Below are positions 51,401-61,847 of a stretch of DNA of 64,000 bases, piece after piece. Location of the stretch: NCBI GenBank assembly GCA_022578965.1, contig MU400531.1, positions 372,001 to 436,000 of the forward strand. Reading direction: 5' to 3'. Each line of letters opens with the position of its first letter. The first letter of the stretch is position 1. The notes below the pieces were generated by a model. That model searched no databases, was not told the DNA's origin, and worked only from the letters and a program-made list of their open reading frames with translations. The DNA is from Xylaria sp. FL1777. Lineage: Eukaryota; Ascomycota; Sordariomycetes; Xylariales; Xylariaceae. The position numbers and the translations under genes were made by a program.

Positions 51401-54400
51401 AAAAGTTTAATAAAGCAAATATAATAAAAAAAAAGCTAAAATATATAGCTTTAAACTAACGTACTTTTTTTTTATAAACTTATTATATTATTTTTAATTT
51501 ATTAATTAATTATTTTATTACTAAAATAAACTATTAATTGCTAAATGCCCTTATAATAATTATTTTTTATATATTTATATTAATATTAATTAAAACATAA
51601 GCAAATAAAATAGTTTTAGTTAGTTAAGTAGTTATTTTTTAATCTTTTTTTAACACACTTATAACTTACTTTTTTTAAACAATTATTATAACTAATAACA
51701 AAGTAAGTAATTTAAGCTTTATTAAATATAAAAAAAAAGCTTGTTTTTTTTTTTAATTTGTTTTTTTTTGTATAGTTCTAAAGCTTTAATCTTTTCTGCA
51801 ATTTTTTATTTTAGTGCTTAAGTTTTTAGATTATTTAGTTTATGCTTTCGTTATAAATTCTTTAGCTTTAAGTAGTACAATTAATTTTTGCTTAACTAAG
51901 CACACAAAAAAAAATTCTTACGTTATTAATAAAGTTTTAAACAATTAAAAAGTATTATAGCAATTTATTAACATTTAAAAAATTAATACTGTTTAGCTAA
52001 TAAATAATTCTACTTGTAATATTTAAAAAGTTAAATTTATTAATAAATAGCAAAATATATATGTTTTTTTTTTCTTTAGATCTTGTTTTTTTTATTTAGC
52101 TAACTTTTTTTTTTTTTATATAACTAAGCATTAAGCTGTTTAAAGATTAAAATTCTTAGTAGTAATACTAGTAGCAAATATGTTCAATAAAAAGTTAATT
52201 ATAATTTTTTTTTTAAATGTTATACAAATTAATATATTTAAGCTAGCTTTACTTAAGTAAAAAAGCAGCAGCATTTAAAAGCTTGCTTACTATATATAAA
52301 AGCAACTAAAAGCAGTTCTTAAAGCAAATATATATACTAAATTTTCCGTAATTTTTATTAGCTTATAGCTATATTTATATAGTTGTTTAAAATTTAAAAT
52401 GCTATACTTTATAAGCATTATAAACAAATGCTAATAATAACTAAAAGCAAAAAGTATATAAAACTTTACTTTTTTTTTTCTTGCTGCACTATTTTAAAAT
52501 AAAGGTTTAATATATATGCTAATTATACGTTTATTATTTAGTTATATAACTGTTTATTTTATAAGTCTTAAAGTAATATAGCTAAATATTTTAAAGCTAG
52601 CATAATAACTATAGTAATTAAAAAAAATCTTATGCTTAAAAACTTTAAAAAATAAATAACTTTGTTTAGAAATTTTTTTATTTGTTTAACTAAAAAAAGA
52701 ACTAAATTAAAACGTAAATTAAATTGTTTTTTTTAAGCTAATTTTATTGCTTAGCTTGTTATATGTTATATTAGTAAGCAATAATTTAGTATTGCTTAAA
52801 AAATTAGTATAACGCTTTAATGTTTTAAAAAATAATTAAAAAAATAAATCAAATAAATTACATAAAGTAAAATAAAATAAGAAAATTAAACAATTTGCTT
52901 ATATAACAATGCTTCTTTTAATATAATTTGCAATTATTTTTTTTTATTGCATAGTTTGCAAACTTTTTTCTAAGCGTAATAAATAAAAAAAAAACAATTA
53001 TTATATAAAAAGTTAAGTTTTAATACTTATAAAAGCAAATATATAGAACTTTTATAACAAAAAGCTTAAAATATACAAAATAAGAATTATTAATACTAAA
53101 TCATTAAATCTTTTTTTTGTTTTTCTTTTAGTTTTTATTTTTTTAGCTTTGTATAAATAAACACTTCTGCTTAGTTTTCTGTAGCAAAATCTTGCTTTAA
53201 TTAAGCTTGCTTTAAATTTTGCTTAAGCGTTTATTGTTTTATTAAGTGTTTATTATTGCTTAATAGCAGCTTTAAATTATTGCTAGTAGTTTAAGCACGT
53301 AAAATATAAACTAATAACTTTACAAAATGCAGTAATAGTGTTTTTTGCTTTTTAGCAGTTTTAAAATTTCCGTTAAGTATTAAATAGTTTAAACTAAAAG
53401 CAAAAAGCGTTATTTAGTTTTAAACAAAAATAATTAAGCAATTAAAGGTAAAAAAACTTATATATAAGCGTTAATGCAGCAAAATAAACTTAAGTAGTTA
53501 AAACTAATAAATAGTTCTTATTTTTGTTTTTTTTGTCTTTATGCATTTTTAAAAAAGAGCAATAATAATTTATACTAAAACTAAGCTACTAAGCTATCTA
53601 AAAAACGTTAAAATAAAATAAAGACCTATGTTTTTAGTATAATAATAAAAGAAGTACTAACAAATAAATTGCTATAAAACTAACAAATATAAAACTAATA
53701 AAAAAAAAGCTATAAAAAACATGCTTAGTTTTAAACAAAATAAAATAATTTTATACATTATAACTTAATTATATAAACTTATGCAATTAGTAAAAATAAA
53801 AAACAAAACAATTAATAAAAAAACAAGAAATAAAGAAAAGAAAATTTATTACTTTAGCTTTTGTTAGTTATTACTTTTTAAAGCGCTTTATAATATAGTA
53901 GCTAAAAAAAATAAAGTAAGCTATTATATTTTTTAGCGCTTAAAATGTTTAAAGCGCTAAAAGCTATACTGCAGCTTTTTAAACTTAAAAGGCTTATATA
54001 ACTTATTACATTTTTTTTGCTTTTTGCAGCTTAATTGCTATAGCTTTAATTGTTAAAAGCTTTATTGTTTTAGTTAGTTTTTTAATAAATAGTTATTACG
54101 CTAATAGTTTATATATTAAAATTAAAATCTTTTAGCTTTTAGTATCTTTAGTTATTTTATATAAATTGCTTTAACCTTTTAGCAAAAAACAACCCTTTTA
54201 ATTTTTTTTTTAATAATTCTGCTAGTTAGTATTATCCATAATTAACTTTTTCTTTAACTTAATAAAAGCTAATTTATTAATATAGCAGTTTTTTATTGTT
54301 AAACTTGTTTATTAAAAGCATAATATTATAAAAAAAAACAAGCAAGCCTTTTTTAAATAGTTATTTAATTTTATAAGCGTTTTTTTAAGATTTAGTTTTT

Positions 54401-55240
54401 ATAGCTAATTTTCTTTTTTTAGTTATAATTACTTTAACTCTTATAATATTTCGGTTGTAACGTTTTAGTTGCCTAACTTTAGCTTTAATAAAATCTTTAT
54501 AAAAAGTATCATTTTGCTATTTAATTACTTTTTATGTTAGTATTATATTTTCTACTAGTAAAATTAGCATTTTTCTATATACTAGCTTATATAAGCTGTA
54601 GCTATAATAGCATATAAAAGTACGATTTGCTTATACTACTAAATTTAAGTAATTTAGCTAATTTTTTTCAGTTTTATTTGTTATTTATATAAGGCTTTTT
54701 TTTATTAGTTTATAGCCTTTTTTAACAAGGCTTTAAGCTTAGAAATAATAAGCAAAGCTATAGTTTATTTTGTATTTTAAAGTATTTACTGCGTTTTTTA
54801 TTTCTTTTTTAAACTTGGAGCTATTATTACACTTGATTTTAATAAGAACTCCGTGTTAAAATATAATCTTTTTTTTAATAAACTTAAGTATTACTAGAAA
54901 ATCTACATATTTTAAAGGTTTAGCTTTTAAGTAAGTTATTATTTTACCTTTTGCTTTTATAATAGCTTTAAATTTGTTATTTAATAGCATAGTTTATATA
55001 TTTATAACCTACAAAACTAAAAGGTCCAAAAAATAATTAAAACAGTGTTTTTTAGTTCTTTTGCTATTTATGGATTTTTAATAATTAAAGCAACTAGTAA
55101 TTATAACATAGACGTTTTAATAAAAGCTTTTTTAATAGTATTTTTAAGTTATTTGTTAAGTTATAAATATTTAGTTTTTATATATTATCTTTTAAAAAGA
55201 ATAAAAAACTATAGATTTTTTTTTAGCATTAATAACTTTA
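48429..55240. other. AT-rich stretch, T-rich on the plus strand from 48.4 to 51 kb
   Basis: Skew suggests former minus-strand genes. Short protein-like pieces occur (for example minus LYILKLTKGFPEKFL near 50.3 kb) but none was identified. Confidence 0.4.
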
Positions 55241-55478
55241 CTAAGTAAAAACTATATTTTTTAAATAACTATAAATAGTAACAAAATTAAAGTTAGCAAA
55301 AGCTAAAGTTTTATAAACAGTAGTAAAATCTTTAAACTTTATAACGTTTATAAATATACTTTTTTTTTTTGCATAATTAATAAGTTTAATAACTTTATTT
55401 CTGTATTCTTTTAGAACTAATGGATTATATTGCATTAATTTATTAAATGCATAAATCTTTTTTTTGTATTGCTTTTAT
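55241..55478 (-). pseudogene. Unidentified conserved-looking short frame
   Basis: About 77 stop-free codons on the minus strand, from QYKKKIYAFNKL through KEYRNKVIKLINYAKKK and FTTVYKTLAFANFNFVTIYS to two consecutive stops (TAG TAA). Balanced amino acid use makes it look like real former coding sequence. The opposite strand (55045-55248, plus) also has an open stretch next to it, but that one is hydrophobic and low-complexity. No family recognised. Confidence 0.4.
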
Positions 55479-56344
55479 TTTTTTTTAAACATATTTACAT
55501 TTTTCTTAGCGTACTAATTTAACTTAAACTTATTTAGTTTTAGCCGTAAAATTAGCTTAATAATATCTTGCTAAGCTTAGTAGTATAACATTAAATATTC
55601 TTAGAATTAATTTTAGCATATAAAATAAAAAAAGTAATGTTTTAAAGCTGTTTAATTATAATGATTTTTTTGTATGTAAGCTTAAATAAATTCTAAGATA
55701 TACTAACTATTAGCTTACTTTTTATATTAAGTTTATTTATAACTTTTAGTTTATTTAAATGTATAATATTTAAATATAAAAATATAACTTTGCTATAAAA
55801 AAGTAATAAAGTTAGCTTTAAAAGCTTAAGTATGTTATTTTGCACTAAGTAGCTCTAAATTAAATACTATAGCAAAAAAAGAAGTATAGTTATAAATAAC
55901 AGCAAACTAAAATCTACCTAAAAAAACCAAAATTATAACATAGTATAAAGGTTAACGCAGCTTAAATTTTCTTAAAACCTAGTTATTAAATCTTTTGCTT
56001 AATTGCTAATTAGCGTTTATAAAAAAAAGTTCTTTATTTTTTATATAAGTTCAAATATTTTCGGTTATAAATTAAAAACCTTTATATATCTGCATTTTAA
56101 TAAAGCAGAACTTATTAAACCTATTATATAATAGTTTTATTTTTTTATTAAAATTTACATTTAGTTTTAAGATTATATACTAAGTATAGTTATATAAAGA
56201 GCGCTAAAGAAAGTTTACTATAGCTTAAGTTTAAAAATAAAAAGTTAAATATTAATTTTTATTAAAATAAAAAAAAAAAAAGCAAAACTATAAAAAAGTT
56301 AAAGCTTTTAAATATTAATACATAAATTTTAGTTTTTAAGTAAT
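55479..56344. other. AT-rich stretch without recognisable feature
   Basis: Nothing identified on either strand. Confidence 0.35.
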
Positions 56345-56960
56345 ACAATAAACTAAAGCTATTATAACTTGCTAAAATAGTGCAGTACTTACAAAAAGTA
56401 TAGCTTTATTAAGTTATAAACACTAATATTATTTTATGTTATTATTTTTAGTATATAGTTAAATTGCATAAAGTAAAAAAAATAAAGATTTAAACTGTAA
56501 AAAGGTATAGTACTTATAAAAAGTGTAGCTTTGTTAAATTGCAAACACTAAGATTGTTTTATGCTATTATTTCTAGAAAAAAAATAAAGATCTAGTTTAT
56601 AAAAAGGCGTAGTAACTATAGTAAGTATAGCTTTGTTAAGTTATAAACACTAGGATTATTTTATGCTATTGTTTTTAAAAAAAAAATAAAGATTTAAACT
56701 ATAAAAAAGCGTAGTGCTTATAGTAAGTATAGCTTTGTTAAGTTGCAAATACTAAGATTGTTTTATGCTATTATTCCTAGGAAAAAAATAAAAATTTAGT
56801 TTATAAAAAAGTATAATGCTTATAATAAGTAGCCTTATTAAATCATAAACTTTAAAATTATTATATAGTACACTTTTTGTTTAGTATATTATTAAATAAC
56901 ACAAGTTAAAAAAAATAAAGATCTAGTTTAGTTAAGTTAAAAATAAACCTAATAAGCTTT
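56345..56960 (+). repeat. Tandem array of about 103-bp units
   Basis: The landmark AATAAAGAT recurs at 56481, 56583, 56686 and 56787 (as AATAAAAAT), and again at 56914 after a longer spacing; a partial unit precedes the first. Each unit contains TAGCTTTRTTAAGTTRYAAA and ACTARGATTRTTTTATGCTA. Units differ mostly by C/T and G/A. Confidence 0.85.
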
Positions 56961-58192
56961 GCTAATAAAAAATACATGCTAATAAGTTTAAAGTTTATAT
57001 ACTTAAAAAAAAACCTAACCTTTAATTATAATAAGTATTGCTTTAGTATTACTAAAAAAAAGTACGCAGGTATAATTTATTTATTTTAATATTTGCATTT
57101 ATGCACTTGCTTTTTATTTTAGTAATTATAAATAATTATAAAACTTATAAACTTATTTATATACTTAACATATTATAATTCTAGCTGCAGTTTGCAAACT
57201 TGTTGCACTTTTTATAAATTTTATTTTTTTTTTAAATGCTTACTTTTTTAGCTTTATTTAACTTAATTAACCTTTTATTATTACTAAGCTTATAAGTGCA
57301 TATTTTACTTACTTTATGCAAATAATATATCTTTTTTTTAATTATAAAGCTAACTGCTTTATTAAAATAAACTACTATTATAATTATTTTATTAATAGCT
57401 ATATTTTATACTACATTATATTTATAACTTATAATTATAATGTTTAATAAAAACAAATTAAGTTTTTGTAGTGCTAAGCGCAACAAAGCTTTTGCAAGTA
57501 GTAAGCTTATTACTTTTTAAGTAAATAACTTTAATAACAAATTTTCTTTTAAAATAAAGCAGTTTAGCAAGCTACTAAAGGTTATACTAGTATTTTTTAA
57601 AACAAAAAGTAGCAATTTTAAATATGCGACTTTTTACTACAAAAGCATACTAGTACAAAAGTTTAACATGCTTAACGCTATATATTATTTTTTGTTTTTA
57701 TTTAATATTGCTAAATATACTTAATATTAATACTTGTTTTTGCTATATAGCTATAAATGCTTAATAAAAATACTATTGTAGTAGTTTAAGCAAAAAGCAA
57801 TAACTTTTATAAAAATAGCTTATATAAATGCTATATTTAAAGTTAAAAAAAAGTCTAAGTCTAAATGCAAAATAAAATAAAGAAAAAGTATAAAATAGTT
57901 GTAAATTATAGAAAACATATTAAAATAAAAAAATATATTAATAAATATTATAATATTAAAGAAAAGCTAAATTAGCTTTAATTTTAAATATTTACTACTT
58001 AATTTATTAGTAAACCCCTTAAAAATAAAGCAAACTTTGCTTAACTTTATTAATATATACTTTTAAACCTTTAATTAATTAGCTTACTTATTTTAATAAA
58101 ACAAAGTGCGTAGCATTTTTAAAGCATAAAATATATACTGTTTTATATATATTTAATCTTTATAGTTTAAAACTTTTATTTTTACTAAAGTA
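56961..58192. other. AT-rich stretch without recognisable feature
   Basis: Nothing identified. Confidence 0.35.
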
Positions 58193-58487
58193 AAGTAAAG
58201 TAGTTAAATAGGCTAACTAGCTAGTTAAAGTAAATCTAAGCTAAATTATATAATAAAAAAAAAGGTATAAATATTATGCTAGATTTTAAAGCATAAACTT
58301 AAACATTACAAATAACATAATGGAAATTAGCTATAGTTGCTTTATTTGTATTATTAAATAGCCTTTCTATTAATTGTTTTATTTCTTAATTTATATATGG
58401 CCTAATTGCTTAAATATATAAGTTATAACTTATTTTTTTGCAATTAAAGTATTGTAGTAAATTTTGCGCGATTATACTGCTTTATTT
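58193..58487 (+). repeat. 300-bp dispersed repeat, copy B
   Basis: Starts TAAAGTAAAGTAAAGTAGT and ends CTGCTTTATTTCAC. Same orientation as copy A, 17.4 kb away. Confidence 0.85.
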
Positions 58488-59044
58488 CACTACAAACATT
58501 AAGTGTTTAGAATAAAATAATATAGTTTGCTTTTTTTATTGCATATTGCAGCCTTTATAAACTATAAATATATTTAACTAGCAAAAAACCTTCGGCCTTT
58601 TTTGCATACCCGCCCTAAAACTTATAAAGGTTGTAGCGTATGCTTAGATTTATATTTTATATGTTTAAAAGAAAAAAAGGTTTATATAAAGCAAAAGTTT
58701 TTCTTTATATATAAAAACTTTATTAGCATATAAGCTAAGCTAACATTAAAATTACCTTAGTTTATATAATAGCTTTTATATAAAGTAGTCTTTATGTAAA
58801 ACTTATTATATATATTATATATAAAAGTTATAACTAATAACTAGTTATTTTAATACTAGCTACTTTTTTTTTAGTTGTAATTTCTTTTATATAATGCTAT
58901 TTAAAAGAAATAAAAAAAAATAGTTTTATAAAGAATTAAACACTTAATACTTTAGTTTTTGCAAAAAAAGAGTTGCTTATATGTTTGCTTTTTTTAAACT
59001 TTATAGTTATATAAAGCTTAAGTTTAAAAATAGTTGCTTTTTAA
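58488..59044. other. AT-rich spacer with one GC-rich islet
   Basis: At 58589-58640 the sequence CCTTCGGCC and ATACCCGCCC stands out against its surroundings, with intact CC and TC dinucleotides. No gene seen. Confidence 0.4.
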
Positions 59045-59050
59045 TATAAC

Positions 59051-59080
59051 AAACCTGTTATACATTAATATAACAGGTTT
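59051..59080. repeat. Perfect 12-bp inverted repeat at the head of the 2.8-kb unit
   Basis: AAACCTGTTATA, spacer CATTAA, then TATAACAGGTTT. The next bases CCCTTAGGG form a second small palindrome. In unit 2 (61854-61883) the left arm has been eroded by transitions while the right arm is nearly kept. Confidence 0.9.
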
Positions 59081-59339
59081 GCCCTTAGGGTTTTAATTTA
59101 TAAATAATAATAAAATCCTTAATAATAGTTCATTAAAGAAGTTTTTAAAGTACTTTTATTACTATGCATTAATAAAAGTCTTAAAGGATTAAAAGTAATA
59201 AATGTATTAATACTTAATAGTTATAAAAAATTAATAATTAAAGAACTAAAACTAAGTAAATAACTAAATATAAAAAGTGCATAATTATATAAATAAAGAA
59301 AAAATAAAAAAAGTAGTAACTTTTTTTAAATTATTACAA

Positions 59340-59425
59340 GTTTAATAAGCATTAAATTACTATAAGCTTAATAAGCTTTAAATTACTATAAGCTTAATAA
59401 GCTTTAAATTACTATAAGCTTAATA
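59340..59425 (+). repeat. 26-bp minisatellite inside unit 1
   Basis: Three to four units of AAGCTTAATAAGC + TTTAAATTACTAT (26 bp). The same array occurs in unit 2. Confidence 0.85.
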
Positions 59426-61847
59426 AGCTAAATAAGTTATTATATAATTTTAGCTTTAGCTAGCAAAAAAAAAAGTGCAAAATATATATAAAAGCATTAA
59501 GCTGCTTTAAAAGCTATTTTTATGCTAATTTTATAACATTATTTTTTTTTTTTAAAAATTGTTGTTTTAATAATTTTTTATAAGTATTCTTTTTTTCTTT
59601 TTTTTTTATATGTTATAATATTAAAGCGTATTAAAAAAACTAACTGCTTATTTAAAACAAAGCAAAAATTTATTTTTGCTTTTTTTATTAATTTTATTAG
59701 CTATAAAGTTATGCTTTATTTTTGCTGCTTTAATTAATTATTAACGTACAAAATAATAAATAATATGTTTTATTGTTTTAAATATGTATGCGCTAATTGT
59801 TTTTGCAATAGATTAAAAGTTCTAATTAATTTAATTAATAATATAGTTTTTAAATACTATTGTTTTTAAAAAAAAAAAAAGCAAGCAAAATAATAGCTAC
59901 TTTTAGTTTAAAAAAAATTAAAACAAGCTTAAAATAGCTTTAATTTTGTTTTAAGCAAGTTAGCTTAGCTTTATATATAAAAACGTTTTTTAAAAGCAAA
60001 AAGTATTAAAACAGTTTAGTAAAAGCTTTAGTTCTTAAATAAACTAAACAAAATAAAGCGCATTAAAAAAAAACAAAAAACGCTAGCAAAAAAGCAAAAA
60101 TAACAAAAAAAGCAAGCTAAAATAACATAAGCTGCTTTATTTAAGTTTAATTAAGATTTTTTAAGCGTTTTTTTTAAAGTTAACTTTTTTTTTTTAGTTT
60201 TAAGCAGTTAAAATATTAACAATAAAACTAATTTATAACTACTTTAGTAGTTTTTAAATATTCTTTAAGTTTTTAAGTATTATTAATATATAAATATTTT
60301 TTTTATTTAATAAAATACTTTAAGTTATTATTATTTTAATAAAAATTTAATATATTTTTAACTTTATAAACGTTTTAATTTGTTTTTATTTTTAATTATA
60401 TTTTAATAAATGTTTTAATAAGTGCTAATTTTAGTAAAAAAATGTAAAAAATAAAGTAAATTTACATATTTTTTAGTAATAACAGTTTATAGTTAGTAAA
60501 TAAAATAACTTCTTTAATTTTAAAAAAACTAAGTTTTTTAAATTTTAATTTATTGCTTAGTTGTTTTGTTTTAATTTAAGAAATATTAATGTTTACATTT
60601 TATTTTTATTATAGCAAATAAACTTTGTTTTTTTTTTTAAAAGTTAGTTTTTTAGTTTATTTTTTGTTATAATATATTAATATTTATTATTATAAAAATT
60701 AAAAGCATAGTTGCAGTTTAGCTTATAGCGTTTTAATTTTTATTACAATAATTTTTGCTTAAAGTACTATAATTAAAATAGCAAATATTTTTATTAATGT
60801 TTTTTTTTGTTTTTTAATAGTTGCTTGCTATTTATAAATAGCTTTATGCAAAAATATGTTTATATTTTTGTTTATTAATATATTATATAAAATTTATGCT
60901 ATTAATAATAATTTTATTTAATTATTTTATTAATAGTTAATATAACTTTATAAATATTATTTTAATATTTAGTTTAGTTTTTTTGTTTATTTATTTGTTT
61001 ATAAGTAGTAAGCAATTAAAAACTTTAGTTTAACACTAATAAGTTTAAAAAAGCTAGTTTTAAACTTAAAAGTAAACAATTTATTTTAGTTTAAAATAAT
61101 CTTTTTTAATAGCTTATGCTTATTTAAATATTAACATATAAAAACATATATAAGTTATTTAGCTATTATATTTTTTTTAAATAGTAAAAAATAAGCATAC
61201 TTAGTAAATTTATTAATAATAACTTATATTTTATTGTATTATATTTTTATAACTAAATTAATTAATAAAAATAATATTATAATAAAATTTTAAGCAATAG
61301 TATGCTATGTTTATTTAAATATTTATATAAATTATAGTAATTTATAAAGCTTATGTTAAGCTATTTTAGCTTTATTATAAATATTGCATTTTTTTATAAT
61401 AAATTTAATTATGTTTTATAGTTTTAAAAAATCGTACTTTTTTTATAATTATTAAACTATTTTTGTTGCTTTTTAGTATTTATATAATAAGTATTTATAA
61501 AATTCTTTAATAAACTTGTTTTATAAAAATTTTAGTAAATAAACTTTATGTTTATATATTAGCTTGTTATTTTTTAATTTTTTGTATTTTTGTAATTATG
61601 TTAATTTTTCTGAGTTATAAGCTTATTATAGCTATATATTTATAAAGTTTTTAAGTATAACTTTAATTTTTAAGCTTTTATTTTTTTAAAGATATAATAT
61701 TTAAATGTTTTTTTTTAAAACTTTAAATCCTTTTTAACTTTGTTAATTAAGTATGTTTGCTTAAATGTTTTTTTTTTTTTTAATATAACATATTTTAAAG
61801 TTAAACTTAAAAAAAAAAACTATTTAATTTTTATATTATTTAATAAT

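Larger units (their letters stand above)
59045..61847 (+). repeat. 2,803-bp direct repeat, unit 1
   Basis: Unit 2 starts at 61848 with a constant offset of 2,803, checked at both ends (59058 with 61861; 61197 with 64000), so insertions and deletions balance. Differences along the unit are transitions almost throughout. The part 61198-61847 has no partner inside the window, so it is either the end of the unit or a spacer. A short Lys-rich stretch lies near 60040-60120 in both units; no protein was identified. Confidence 0.9.

Noticed and set aside
55045..55248. 67-codon plus-strand frame
   Set aside because: Hydrophobic, low-complexity and without motif. The adjacent minus-strand frame looks more like former coding sequence.
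59345..59425. CRISPR-like array
   Set aside because: The repeats are adjacent 26-bp minisatellite units without unique spacers, in a eukaryotic genome.
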